Shown piece by piece: positions 36,787 to 45,749 of a stretch of 64,000 bases of DNA. The translations under genes and the position numbers were made by a program. A model generated the notes under the pieces. The model saw only the letters and a program-made list of their open reading frames with translations, was not told the DNA's origin and did not search any database. Location of the stretch: contig NZ_OY771475.1 of the NCBI RefSeq assembly GCF_963674635.1, positions 372,001 through 436,000 of the forward strand, written 5' to 3'. Source of the DNA: Breoghania sp. (GTDB lineage: Bacteria; Pseudomonadota; Alphaproteobacteria; Rhizobiales; Stappiaceae). Position 1 is the stretch's first letter, and each line of letters opens with the position of its first letter.

Positions 36787-38100
36787 ATGAGCGACCTCTT
36801 CGCAGTCTCCGGACCGGCCAGCAATGCGCCGCGCCCGCTTGCCGACCGCTTGCGCCCGGAAACACTGAGCGAGGTGGTGGGGCAAGACCATATTGTCGGA
36901 CCGGAGGGGGCACTGACCCGCATGCTTCGCTCCGGGTCGCTCGGGTCCCTCATCTTCTGGGGCCCTCCGGGAACCGGCAAGACGACGGTTGCCCGGTTGC
37001 TGGCCAATGAGACCGATCTCGCCTTTGAGCAGATCTCGGCGATCTTTTCCGGCGTGGCGGATTTGAAGAAGGTGTTCGAGACCGCCCGCATGCGGCGCAT
37101 GTCCGGGCGCAGCACGCTTTTGTTCGTTGACGAGATCCATCGGTTCAACCGCGCCCAGCAGGACAGCTTTCTGCCTGTGATGGAGGATGGCACCGTCACG
37201 CTGGTGGGGGCGACGACCGAAAATCCCTCCTTCCAGCTCAACGCGGCGCTTCTTTCGCGTGCCCATGTGATGAACTTCAAGTCGCTGGAGCCGTCCGGCG
37301 TGGAAAAGCTGCTGGCGCGGGCGGAAGAACTTGAAGGCCGCGCGCTGCCGCTCGATGACGAGGCGCGTGACATTCTGATCCGCATGGCGGATGGCGACGG
37401 ACGCGCCTCGCTGACCTTGGCTGAGGACGTGTGGCGCGCGGCGCGTGAGGGCGAGATCTTCGATGCGCAAATGCTGCAGGAGATCGTCCAGCGGCGGGCC
37501 CCCGTTTACGACAAGTCCGCCGACGGGCACTACAACCTCGCCTCCGCCCTTCAGAAATCGATCCGCGGATCGGATCCCGACGCAGCGCTTTACTATCTGG
37601 CGCGGATGCTCGATGCGGGGGAAGACCCGCTTTTCATCGGGCGGCGGCTGGTGCGTATGGCGACCGAAGAGGTCGGGATGGCCGATCCTCAGGCGCTGGT
37701 GGTGGCGGTGGCCGGGCTGGAGCATTACAAGATCATTGGCTCACCGGAGGGCGAGCATGGGCTTGTTCAGGCCTGCCTCTATATCGCCTGCGCGCCGAAA
37801 TCGAACGCGATGTATGTGGCCTACAAGAACGCGATGGCAGCCGCTAAGGAACATGGCTCGCTCCCGCCGCCGCGCCATATCCTCAACGCGCCGACCAAGC
37901 TCATGAAGGATATGGGCTATAACGACGGTTATGCCTACGATCACGACTACCCGGACGCCTTTTCCGGGCAGAACTTCTTCCCGGAGAAAATGGGCCGCCG
38001 GACCTTCTACGAGCCGGTGGAGCGCGGGTTTGAGCGTGAGGTGCGAAAGCGCCTCGACTATTGGTCGAAGCTGCGCCACGAGCGAAACGGCAAACCCTGA
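36787..38100 (+). CDS. rarA: AAA+ replication-associated recombination factor RarA
   Basis: RarA (MgsA) is a tetrameric AAA+ ATPase that works at stalled replication forks and binds SSB. The ATG at 36787, with AAGGAAC upstream, gives 437 residues. Walker A is GPPGTGKTT (59-67) and Walker B is LLFVDEIHRF (DE at 115-116); the sensor region GATTENPSF follows, and the C-terminal MgsA domain includes HYNLASALQKSIRGSD and MYVAYKNAM. The length fits the family (about 435-447). Confidence 0.97.
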   Translation: MSDLFAVSGPASNAPRPLADRLRPETLSEVVGQDHIVGPEGALTRMLRSGSLGSLIFWGPPGTGKTTVARLLANETDLAFEQISAIFSGVADLKKVFETARMRRMSGRSTLLFVDEIHRFNRAQQDSFLPVMEDGTVTLVGATTENPSFQLNAALLSRAHVMNFKSLEPSGVEKLLARAEELEGRALPLDDEARDILIRMADGDGRASLTLAEDVWRAAREGEIFDAQMLQEIVQRRAPVYDKSADGHYNLASALQKSIRGSDPDAALYYLARMLDAGEDPLFIGRRLVRMATEEVGMADPQALVVAVAGLEHYKIIGSPEGEHGLVQACLYIACAPKSNAMYVAYKNAMAAAKEHGSLPPPRHILNAPTKLMKDMGYNDGYAYDHDYPDAFSGQNFFPEKMGRRTFYEPVERGFEREVRKRLDYWSKLRHERNGKP

Positions 38101-38123
38101 CTTCGCCGGTCAGCGGCTCAGCG

Positions 38124-38504
38124 TCACCCTGCGAGCGCGCGCACCAGCCACAGCGCGGCGAAGAGCGCGACGATGGATATGATCACCGTAATGGCGGCAT
38201 AGCCTGCAGCCAGTTCCATCTGGCCGCGTTCCCACAGCGTGGCGAAATCCAGCGAAAACGACGAGAAGGTGGTGAACCCGCCGAGCATGCCGGTGGCGAT
38301 GAGCAGGCGCAGCCCTTGCGAAGAGCCGTCCATGCGCGACAGCGTGGCGATGAGCAGGCCCATCAGGAAGGAGCCCAGCACGTTGACGGTGAGCGTTCCA
38401 TAGGGAAAGCCGGTGCCGAAATGGCGCATCATCAGAAGGCTGACGAGATGACGGCCCGCCGCGCCAATGCCGCCGCCGAGTGCGACGATGAGAACGTTTT
38501 TCAT
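38124..38504 (-). CDS. crcB: Fluoride channel CrcB (Fluc)
   Basis: CrcB is a dual-topology dimeric fluoride channel of the inner membrane. The 126 residues form four membrane segments. The conserved pore Asn41 (NVLGSFLMG) and the phenylalanine/threonine track FTTFSSF (77-83) are present. I saw no fluoride-riboswitch-like structure in the 20-base gap upstream, where the preceding hydroxylase gene ends, so expression probably depends on that operon. Confidence 0.96.
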   Translation of the reverse strand: MKNVLIVALGGGIGAAGRHLVSLLMMRHFGTGFPYGTLTVNVLGSFLMGLLIATLSRMDGSSQGLRLLIATGMLGGFTTFSSFSLDFATLWERGQMELAAGYAAITVIISIVALFAALWLVRALAG

Positions 38505-38524
38505 GCCTAGAGTGCCTGTGGTGC

Positions 38525-39343
38525 CTACTGTGCCGCCTGTTCGGCCTTGTCCGACTTGCGGCCCATGCGCTCGAAACCGCGAACGGCCTCGTCATATTTC
38601 GGATCGATGGTGCCCATAAGCCGGTCCCAGAAGGAAAAGAAGTTGGCGAAGTTGTATTTGAAGCGCGAATGGTGCTGGTCGTGGAAGGTGACGCAGACCA
38701 TGGGGGAGGGCGCGCGCGCGGCAGGGCTTGCCCAGAACTCGAAACCGGAATGGCCGATTGTCCCGTTGAAGTGGTCATAAACCCGGTGGACGATCAGCAC
38801 GGCGGCTGGAATGGGAAGCACCAGCGGCGCCCACAGGTAGTAGCACTGCATCACGAAGGCATCGACGAGATCGTCATTATAGGTGCTCCAGACGGTCGGC
38901 GCGACGGAGCGGTGGTGTTCGGCGTGGAAGCGGTACATCAGCTTCGTGTGCATGAAGCGGTGCATCCAGTAGAACCATGCGTCGAACGCCAGAATTGAGA
39001 CGAGGAACATGACCGGCACCGACCACCAGGAAAGCTCCAGCGCGGCGAACAGCGTCAGCCCGCGATATTGCAGGTAGAGCCCGCCAGCCATGCAGCCGGT
39101 GGTGACCAGCAGCGAGATCACGCTCTGGCGGATTTCCTTCTTCATTCGCTTCTCACCGCGCCGATTGGGCTGGATGCGGCGTTCGGGAAAGTGGTTCTGG
39201 ATGGCGACCAGAACCCAGCCGGTGGCGAAATAGAGGAAGAGATTGATCGCGTAGACGGCGGCCCACCAGGGCAGGAAGCCGAGCGCCAGATCTCCGGCTG
39301 CTGACAGGGTCTCACCCAACGTTCTTGCCTCCCATGTCGGCAT
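38525..39343 (-). CDS. Sterol desaturase/fatty acid hydroxylase family membrane protein (copy 1)
   Basis: This is an inner-membrane di-iron oxygenase of the fatty-acid-hydroxylase superfamily. The 272 residues show the His ligands in three clusters: H128/H132 (MHRFMH), H140/H143/H144 (HAEHH) and H221/H224/H225 (HDQHH), with four or so membrane segments. The stretch IGHSGFEFW and the C-terminal LMGTIDPKYD are shared with its neighbour. The ATG at 39343 overlaps the upstream gene by 32 bases and has no ribosome site; a TTG at 39319 has GGGAGG eight bases upstream and is a good alternative start. The substrate (fatty acid, sterol-like or carotenoid lipid) is unknown. Confidence 0.88.
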   Translation of the reverse strand: MPTWEARTLGETLSAAGDLALGFLPWWAAVYAINLFLYFATGWVLVAIQNHFPERRIQPNRRGEKRMKKEIRQSVISLLVTTGCMAGGLYLQYRGLTLFAALELSWWSVPVMFLVSILAFDAWFYWMHRFMHTKLMYRFHAEHHRSVAPTVWSTYNDDLVDAFVMQCYYLWAPLVLPIPAAVLIVHRVYDHFNGTIGHSGFEFWASPAARAPSPMVCVTFHDQHHSRFKYNFANFFSFWDRLMGTIDPKYDEAVRGFERMGRKSDKAEQAAQ

Positions 39344-40115
39344 TGGAAGGTTTGTTGCCCACAGGCGTCTCTTCGAAGGTTTTCACCATGTCGTCATAGC
39401 GCGGATCGACGGTGCCCATCATGCGGTCCCAGAGCGAGAAGAAGTTGCCGAAATTGTAGTGAAAGCGGGAATGATGCAGGTCGTGAAAGCTCGTGCAGAT
39501 GAAGGGCCAGGGCCAGCGCGAGGTGGGTGAGGCAAAATACTCAAAGCCCGCATGGCCGATCATGCCGGAAATCTGATCGAAGAGCCGCTGGGCGAAAAGC
39601 GCGACAGCCGGGATCGGCAACACGAACCAGATCACCAGATAATAGCCGTGTTCGATGAGCGTATCGACGGTGGTGGAGGAATCGTTGCTCCACGGTGTGG
39701 GGGCCAGCGAGGCATGGTGCGGGGCGTGGAAACGGTAGAAGGCGGGCAGGTGCAACAGCCGGTGGCCCCAGTAGAACCAGGCGTCGTAGAGCACCATGGA
39801 GACGGCGAACATGAGCGGTACCGACCACCAGGTCGCGTCCAGCGGTGCGAGGGTCCAACCGTTGATCTGGGCAAAGAAACCGGTCGTCAAAAGCCCGCAG
39901 GAGGTCGCCAGCGCCTTCATGGAGGAGTGGATTTCGCGCCGTATGCGATGGCGGCCGTCGCGGGTTGGCTGGATGCGGCGCTGGGGATAGCGCCGGTTCA
40001 CCCATGTCAGCGCGAGGCCGGTGGTGAAATAGATGATCAGCGTCACGGCATAGATGGCGGCGAAGAGCAGCGCGTATTCGACGACCAGCCGCAGGCCGGA
40101 AACGACATAGATCAC
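39312..40115 (-). CDS. Sterol desaturase/fatty acid hydroxylase family membrane protein (copy 2)
   Basis: A paralogue of the adjacent hydroxylase, with the same layout and His clusters: H118/H122 (GHRLLH), H130/H133/H134 (HAPHH) and H211/H214/H215 (HDLHH). The GTG at 40115 (CGGGA upstream) gives 267 residues and aligns with the paralogue. A TTG at 40199 would add 28 Cys/Arg-rich residues of poor hydroxylase character. The tandem arrangement with overlapping ends points to duplication followed by divergence, and perhaps to a heteromeric enzyme or two steps of one pathway. The substrate is unknown. Confidence 0.87.
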   Translation of the reverse strand: MIYVVSGLRLVVEYALLFAAIYAVTLIIYFTTGLALTWVNRRYPQRRIQPTRDGRHRIRREIHSSMKALATSCGLLTTGFFAQINGWTLAPLDATWWSVPLMFAVSMVLYDAWFYWGHRLLHLPAFYRFHAPHHASLAPTPWSNDSSTTVDTLIEHGYYLVIWFVLPIPAVALFAQRLFDQISGMIGHAGFEYFASPTSRWPWPFICTSFHDLHHSRFHYNFGNFFSLWDRMMGTVDPRYDDMVKTFEETPVGNKPSNADMGGKNVG

Positions 40116-40206
40116 TGGATTTTTCCCGAAATTTCTTGGGCAGCCGGAGCGGCGATATTCAATCAGTGCCCGACATCTGGCGCAGCCGCAACGCTCCAAA
40201 GTTAAA

Positions 40207-42747
40207 TCACGAGATCACGTTATGCAAATCATCGTGTGTTTCAGGGCTTGAGGCGGGGCCGTCTCTTTCGGCCCGGTTGTCGTCTTTGCCGGCTGCGGAG
40301 CGGCGGGGATGTTGCGGTTTCGATGCGGCGTCGGGAGATGACGTTCGGGGCGCGCGTGCATCGTGAAACGCATCCTCGATGAGAGCCCGTATGTCCGAAA
40401 TCAGATGGGGATCTGTTCGCAGGTGCTCCGCTTCTTCCTCCAAAATGGCCTCGAAAATACCGCGGCGCAGCGCTTGCGTATCGAGATTGGCGGGTTTGCG
40501 GTCCCCCACCGCTCCAATGACGGTGGACAGCAACTTGTCGGCCGCGTTGAGGCGGCCCCACAGATAATCGTGCTCACGCCATGCTCGATTGAAAAACGCG
40601 CCGAACAATGACAGCGAAGCCCCTTTCAGCTTGGTACCTGTCTCGCTCAGTGCGCCCGGATCGGCCGCGGAAATCCGGTCGACAAGAACCTCGTTTACTT
40701 CCGTGATTTCCTGTCTCTGCATGACGGGAAAGGTGATCAGGTCATAGAAGGCAAAACCGATATAGGCGCCGGAAAAGCGACGGCGCAGGCGCGGGGCGAT
40801 GAAGGCGTGGTCCACCGCGCTGACGATATCGTCATGCAACAGGTCCAGCTCGTCCAGCGACATGACCTCGGCCAGGTGATCGAGAAAGGTCTTCGTCGCT
40901 TTCAGGTTGTCGGCCGGGGAGGCCACCAGAAGATGGGCCGCACGGCGGACCTCTGCGTCATAGGCGGAAGGGCGCCAGTATTGCGACAGGTGCTCGATCT
41001 GGGCGTATAGCGTCCCCTTGAGATCGTCGAGCTGTTCGGAGGTGCCCTCGAAGCTGCTCAGATCCGGCAGGGTGTAAAGGGTGTTCAACCGGCGGATGAC
41101 GAAACGCAGGCGGCGAATCCGGTAATCGACGTCGAGCCCGCGCAGAAAATTGGTCAGCGGCAGGGGGACGGCCGGGCTGCCGCCCTTGTCACCCGGTGCT
41201 TCCTCCAGGGCGTGAAGGTAATCGGTGATGCGCTCATTGAGCGTCCGCTCGACGGCAGGGGCTCCTCCATCCGCGATAAGACCGGCGATGAAGCCAGCGA
41301 GGCGCTCTCCAAGGGCGGCCATCTTCAGCTTCAGATAAGGCATGTGCATGAAGCCGGCTTGCTGGTGAGCGGCCTCATTCGCTTGACGACGACAGGCGCG
41401 CACACGCCGGGCGGTCAGAGAGCCATCGGCTTCGCGTTCGAGGATCCTCTCAACCTCGCGTTCCACGAGCGGTTCGCTTGCCGCGATCAGGTCGCTCAGG
41501 TGGCGGGCCTTGCGGTTGCCCTCCTCGATGCCGGCCAGGTCGTCTCCGATGGGTTCGTTTCGCGGAATATGGGCAAGCGAGGCGAGGATAATGCGGAAGA
41601 AGCCCGGCACGCTTTCCCTGTCGGCGTGACGCCGCGCGGTTTCCGGCACGGGGTCCACATAAATCAGCCGCCGGGCGACCTCGCGCATGGCCGGGCGATC
41701 GCGGATCGCCTCGATGACCGGGGCGAAGGGCTTGTTCATGACGACGGAGCCGTCCACGAAAACCGGGGGGACGGGGGCTTCAGGATCGACGCCCAGTGTC
41801 TTGCGCAGGAAATGGTCGCGCTCCGGCCATGGCTCGCCACGCTCTTCAAGCAGCGCGTCCATCTCCGCGATCGTGGCGGGAGGAAAGGCGCCGGGAAACG
41901 AGGCGGTGGCGCGCGCGGCGAAAACCACGTCGGCCACGTTTCGGCGGCCCAGATTGCTCTCGATGCGCGTGGCGCGGGCCTGTGCGGAGAAATGCAGGAT
42001 GCGACGGTGCTCGGTCTCTTCCAGCGTCGCCGTGCTGCCCAGCAAAACCTTGCGGCGCTCGCCGTGATAGTCTGTCAGCGTCACGAAGAGATCGAGCCGC
42101 TGGCCGCGCGGTAGAAGCGTGGCCCTGTCGCACCAGTTTTCGTCCATCCGGGCGCAGGCATCCAGCATCCAGCTCGCAAAACGCTCCCCGGAAAAGGGCG
42201 GTGTGAACCAGCGTGACTGCACGAAGGCGCGGAGCTTTTCTCGGGTCTCCTCGTCATCGATCTGGCTTTTCAGGGCCTTTCCCACAAGACGGTCGATCAC
42301 GGGAGATACCGTGCGCTTGAAATAACGCGACAGGCCGTCTTGCGGTTTTGCCAGCCGCGTGACATCGGCGTTTTCCAGCCACATGGCCCGATGATCGGTA
42401 AGCGGCAGATCATGGGCGAGCGCGCGCGCCAGCATGATGGCGTTGACGCCGCCTGCGGAAGCGCCGGACAGGGCATCAACCACGACGCGGACTTCGACTG
42501 TCTCGGCCAGGTCATCGAAAACCCGTTGCCACGCGGCTTCCACGGGGGAGGCGCCATCGCTGGCAGCGCACAGGATCGCGGGGTCTTCGTCCTCACGGGA
42601 GCCGGGGGCTTGGGTGAAGCGGGACAGGCGGTGCATGTTGGAGGCACGCACCATTGCCAGCACCTCGCGCGAGACACCGTGCATGTAGACCGCCAGCGAC
42701 ACGCCCCCATAGAGCACGAGCGCCAACCGCAGTTCGATCTCCTTCAT
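40207..42747 (-). CDS. Patatin-like phospholipase with long C-terminal region (DUF3376 type)
   Basis: The N-terminal patatin domain is a Ser-Asp lipid acyl hydrolase. The oxyanion-type glycine stretch is LVLYGGVSLAVYMHG (10-24), the nucleophile is Ser97 in GASAGG, and the Asp is D332 in VFVDGSVV (usually DGG). The remaining 500 residues are helical and soluble, as in the patatin-related group with a DUF3376 domain, whose role is unknown. The ATG at 42747 has AGGAAGAG upstream and directly precedes the domain; the frame is open a further 69 codons without protein-like features. Total 846 residues. The hydroxylase pair lies 91 bases downstream on the same strand. Confidence 0.88.
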   Translation of the reverse strand: MKEIELRLALVLYGGVSLAVYMHGVSREVLAMVRASNMHRLSRFTQAPGSREDEDPAILCAASDGASPVEAAWQRVFDDLAETVEVRVVVDALSGASAGGVNAIMLARALAHDLPLTDHRAMWLENADVTRLAKPQDGLSRYFKRTVSPVIDRLVGKALKSQIDDEETREKLRAFVQSRWFTPPFSGERFASWMLDACARMDENWCDRATLLPRGQRLDLFVTLTDYHGERRKVLLGSTATLEETEHRRILHFSAQARATRIESNLGRRNVADVVFAARATASFPGAFPPATIAEMDALLEERGEPWPERDHFLRKTLGVDPEAPVPPVFVDGSVVMNKPFAPVIEAIRDRPAMREVARRLIYVDPVPETARRHADRESVPGFFRIILASLAHIPRNEPIGDDLAGIEEGNRKARHLSDLIAASEPLVEREVERILEREADGSLTARRVRACRRQANEAAHQQAGFMHMPYLKLKMAALGERLAGFIAGLIADGGAPAVERTLNERITDYLHALEEAPGDKGGSPAVPLPLTNFLRGLDVDYRIRRLRFVIRRLNTLYTLPDLSSFEGTSEQLDDLKGTLYAQIEHLSQYWRPSAYDAEVRRAAHLLVASPADNLKATKTFLDHLAEVMSLDELDLLHDDIVSAVDHAFIAPRLRRRFSGAYIGFAFYDLITFPVMQRQEITEVNEVLVDRISAADPGALSETGTKLKGASLSLFGAFFNRAWREHDYLWGRLNAADKLLSTVIGAVGDRKPANLDTQALRRGIFEAILEEEAEHLRTDPHLISDIRALIEDAFHDARAPRTSSPDAASKPQHPRRSAAGKDDNRAERDGPASSPETHDDLHNVIS

Positions 42748-42985
42748 GAAAGCTCTTCCTGCTTTCTGTGGCGACGCGTTCTTTGCTTGGCCGTCCGACC
42801 CTGCGTCTTTGATAAACCGCTCTTTGAACATGCTCTTGCCGATGTCCTGACGCAAGGAGTGCAAGGAGGATGCGCCCAAATCCATTTTATGTTGGTAAAG
42901 GGTCGCGAAGCTGTGATGTCCCGGTGAATACGTATCGCCTATGTTCATCTGCAAGAGCGTTGATGCGCGTCAGGGAGGTGATGGA

Positions 42986-43483
42986 ATGACAGGAACTGCG
43001 ATTGGCAGGCGCGGGCTGCTTGTGGGCGGGGCTGCGGTTCTTCTGGCAGGTGGGTCCTATGGCATCCTGCGGGCAGGAGACACCCGGCAGGGTACGTTCG
43101 AGATCACCTACAGCGAGGCGGAATGGCGCAAGCGTCTGACGCCGGAACAGTTTGCCGTGCTTCGCCAGGAAGAGACCGAACGGCCCTTCACCAGTCCTCT
43201 CAACGACGAAAAGCGCGAGGGCTTTTTCCATTGTGCGGGGTGCGATCTGGCGTTGTTCTCCTCGGCAGACAAGTTCGAAAGCGGCACCGGCTGGCCGAGT
43301 TTCACCCGGACCCTGCCCGATGCGGTGGGCTATCGCACGGATCACAAGCTGATCTTTGCGCGCACCGAGGAGCATTGCGCGCGCTGTGGCGGTCATCTCG
43401 GTCACGTCTTCGATGACGGCCCGCCGCCCACCGGCAAGCGGCACTGTATCAACGGGCTGGCGCTTGTCTTCAGACCTGCCTGA
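42986..43483 (+). CDS. msrB: Peptide-methionine (R)-S-oxide reductase with Tat-like N-terminus
   Basis: MsrB reduces methionine-R-sulfoxide in proteins. The 165 residues begin with a twin-arginine-like signal (GRRGLLVGGAAVLLAGG), so the enzyme is probably exported or membrane-anchored rather than cytoplasmic. Zinc cysteines are C83/C86 and C131/C134; the catalytic Cys is C154 (RHCINGLAL). The usual resolving Cys before SGTGWPSF is missing (ADKFESGTGWPSF), so another thiol must regenerate the enzyme. The ATG follows GGGAGGTG. The gene is divergent from the patatin gene. Confidence 0.92.
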   Translation: MTGTAIGRRGLLVGGAAVLLAGGSYGILRAGDTRQGTFEITYSEAEWRKRLTPEQFAVLRQEETERPFTSPLNDEKREGFFHCAGCDLALFSSADKFESGTGWPSFTRTLPDAVGYRTDHKLIFARTEEHCARCGGHLGHVFDDGPPPTGKRHCINGLALVFRPA

Positions 43484-43623
43484 GACCGGGCTTGCGGCAT
43501 CTGACAGGCTGTAAGGAGCTTTCGGTCCGTTTTGCCCGCGAATTGTGATGGGGAGGAATGGCCTTTATCGGCGTTGGCGGCTATAAGGCGCGAGATTTCA
43601 ACGCCAGCGAAAGCACTTTCAAG

Positions 43624-44616
43624 ATGAGCGGCATCGAAACCCGCACCGTGAAGCCCGACGAGGCCGGCATGCGCCTCGACCGTTGGTTCAAGAGCCATTT
43701 CCCCGGACTGGGCTTCGGCCAGCTTCAGAAGCTGGTGCGCACGGGCCAGGTGCGCGTGGATGGCGGTCGGGTCAAGACCGACACCCGTATGGCGTCCGGC
43801 CAGAAGGTCCGCATTCCGCCGCTGGGCGTGGACCCCAAGCGGATCGAAAAGCAGGCGCCGAAAAAGGTGTCCGACAATGACCGCGCGGCCATCGAGGCGA
43901 TGATCCTCTATGAGGACAAGGACCTGATGGTGCTGAACAAGCCCGCTGGATTGGCAGTTCAGGGCGGCTCGGGCACCAAGCGGCATATCGACGGCATGCT
44001 TGAGGCGTTCACCAACAAGTCCGGCGACAAGCCGCGTCTGGTGCACCGGCTCGACAAGGATACGGCGGGATGTCTGGTCGTGGCGCGCTCGCGCAAGTCC
44101 GCGCAGGCGCTCACCAAGGCATTCCGGGCACGGTCTGCGCGCAAGGTCTACTGGGCGCTGGTGAAGGGCGTTCCGAAGCCGCGTCAGGGCAAGATCTCCA
44201 CCTATCTGGCGCGCGAGGAGCACAGCGAGAAGATGGCGATCGTGCGCCATGGCGACGACGACGCCCAGCACGCGATGACCTATTACTCGGTGGTCGACAA
44301 CGCGGGCCAGAACCTTGCCTGGCTGAGCATGAAGCCGGTCACGGGCCGCACCCACCAGCTTCGCGCCCACGCCGCCCATATCGGGCATCCGATCATCGGC
44401 GATCCGAAATATTTCGAGATCGAGAACTGGGAACTTCCGGGCGGGATGCAGAACAAGCTGCACCTCCTGGCCCGGCGCATCATCATTCCGCACCCCACGC
44501 GCTCGGGGAAGCTTGATGTGACCGCGCCGCTGCCGCCGCATATGCAGCAGTCGTGGAACCTGCTCGGTTTCGACACCTCCGATTACGATCCGATGGAGGA
44601 CGAAGAGGAGGTGTGA
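43624..44616 (+). CDS. rluC: RluA-family 23S rRNA pseudouridine synthase with S4 domain
   Basis: The enzyme isomerises uridines in 23S rRNA. The 330 residues consist of an N-terminal S4 RNA-binding domain (about 16-70, MRLDRWFKSHF to GQKVRIPP) and a catalytic domain with Asp144 in HRLDKDTAG. GRTHQLRAHAAHIGHPIIGD is the usual C-terminal motif. The ATG at 43624 is chosen because homology starts there; an ATG at 43558 follows GGGGAGGA too closely. RluC is the nearest E. coli relative by layout, but RluA-family substrates cannot be told apart by eye. Confidence 0.9.
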   Translation: MSGIETRTVKPDEAGMRLDRWFKSHFPGLGFGQLQKLVRTGQVRVDGGRVKTDTRMASGQKVRIPPLGVDPKRIEKQAPKKVSDNDRAAIEAMILYEDKDLMVLNKPAGLAVQGGSGTKRHIDGMLEAFTNKSGDKPRLVHRLDKDTAGCLVVARSRKSAQALTKAFRARSARKVYWALVKGVPKPRQGKISTYLAREEHSEKMAIVRHGDDDAQHAMTYYSVVDNAGQNLAWLSMKPVTGRTHQLRAHAAHIGHPIIGDPKYFEIENWELPGGMQNKLHLLARRIIIPHPTRSGKLDVTAPLPPHMQQSWNLLGFDTSDYDPMEDEEEV

Positions 44617-44637
44617 GCTGCGACGCGCTGCAATCTC

Positions 44638-44799
44638 TCAGCGCGTCAGCGACCATCCGACGATCACGATGGACACGAGGAAGCCGCCAGCGACCAGTTT
44701 CCACGCGTCACGGCGATGCTTGAGACCCGGCCAGCCGAGCGGCCGGATTATCTGGATCAGCGCGACAAGCACGAAAAATACGGCAATGGCTTTTGTCAC
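44638..44799 (-). CDS. Small two-segment membrane protein
   Basis: A 53-residue frame starts at a GTG at 44799 with GCGGGA five bases upstream. It has two hydrophobic segments, AIAVFFVLVALIQII and VAGGFLVSIVIVGW, separated by a basic hinge (RPLGWPGLKHRRDAWK). The pattern (hydrophobic, Arg-Pro-Leu-Gly, basic, hydrophobic) looks like a small conserved inner-membrane protein of rhizobia. It is antisense to and just after the pseudouridine synthase gene, so the two converge. I know of no function. Confidence 0.6.
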   Translation of the reverse strand: MTKAIAVFFVLVALIQIIRPLGWPGLKHRRDAWKLVAGGFLVSIVIVGWSLTR

Positions 44800-45065
44800 G
44801 AAATCCCGCCTGGCTGAAGTGAACCCTTTGGAGTGTGAGCTTTAGGCGGCAGGTGTGCCCCTGTCCAGTCACCCCTGTCTAGTCTCCCGTGTCCGGCCTT
44901 CGGTTTTGCGGCAACAGAGGCCCGGAAAAGGCGACTTTGCGCTGCGATTGGCCGCGCTGGTCGGGTCCGCAGGCTGGAACAGCCGGACTTGACCCGCCGG
45001 TCAAAAGTCGCCACATCGGACACTCTCCATCACCCGCCCGTCAGGCCCTTTGAAGCGTCAGGCTC

Positions 45066-45749
45066 ATGTATCTCATTCTTTTCGATTGCGACGGCACACT
45101 CGTCGATAGCCAGGACACGATCGTTTCCGGCATGGAAACAGCCTTTGCAGCCGTCGGGCTGGAGGCGCCGTCGCGCGCCGATTGCCTCGGTATTGTCGGT
45201 CTGTCGCTGGAGATCGCCATCGCGCGGCTCGCCGGGCCCGATCATCAGCATCTGGTGGCGGAGATGTCGGAAGCTTACCGGATCTCCAAGGTCGCCGAAC
45301 GCAAGGCTGGCGGCGGGCAGGATCCGCTCTATCCGGGCGCACGCGCGGCAATCGATGCGCTTCATGCGCGTGAGGATGTGCTTTTGGGGATTGCAACCGG
45401 CAAGGCCTATCGCGGGGTGGCTCACATGGTCGACGTCCACGCGTTGGATGGGCGCTTCATCACGGTGCAGACCGCGGACCGCGCTCCCTCGAAGCCGCAT
45501 CCCGGCATGATCCTGCAGGCGATGGCGGAAACGGGGGCGGCCCCGGAGCGCACCGTGATGATCGGCGATACGAGCTTTGATATGGAGATGGCGCGCAATG
45601 CGGGGGTGATGGGGCTTGGCGTCTCGTGGGGCTACCATGCCCGGCCACAGCTGCTTCAGTCGGGCGCCGCCACCATTCTCGACGATTTTGCCGAACTGGT
45701 GCCGGAACTCGGTCGCCGTTTCGGCTGGGCTTCGGAGGCATTTGCATGA
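45066..45749 (+). CDS. HAD-family phosphatase (phosphoglycolate-phosphatase-like)
   Basis: A cytoplasmic HAD-superfamily hydrolase of 227 residues. The nucleophile and acid are Asp7 and Asp9 (FDCDGTLVD), motif II is IATGK, and the acidic motif IV is MIGDTSFDMEMA. A helical cap sits between motifs I and II. The 3' end overlaps the ATP12 gene (ATGA). This pairing is common in rhizobia and suggests shared expression; the substrate is not known. Confidence 0.9.
   Translation: MYLILFDCDGTLVDSQDTIVSGMETAFAAVGLEAPSRADCLGIVGLSLEIAIARLAGPDHQHLVAEMSEAYRISKVAERKAGGGQDPLYPGARAAIDALHAREDVLLGIATGKAYRGVAHMVDVHALDGRFITVQTADRAPSKPHPGMILQAMAETGAAPERTVMIGDTSFDMEMARNAGVMGLGVSWGYHARPQLLQSGAATILDDFAELVPELGRRFGWASEAFA

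Noticed and set aside
38505..38524. Fluoride riboswitch before crcB
   Set aside because: Only 20 bases separate crcB from the preceding gene, too few for the motif.
42748..42954. 69-codon N-terminal extension of the patatin-like protein
   Set aside because: The internal ATG at 42747 has a good ribosome site and directly precedes the patatin domain.
43558..43623. Upstream ATG for the pseudouridine synthase
   Set aside because: Its ribosome site is almost adjacent to the ATG, and similarity to the family begins at 43624.
44858..44884. Two imperfect copies of CCCCTGTCYAGTC
   Set aside because: Only two units with one mismatch and no further copies; too small to call a repeat array or CRISPR.
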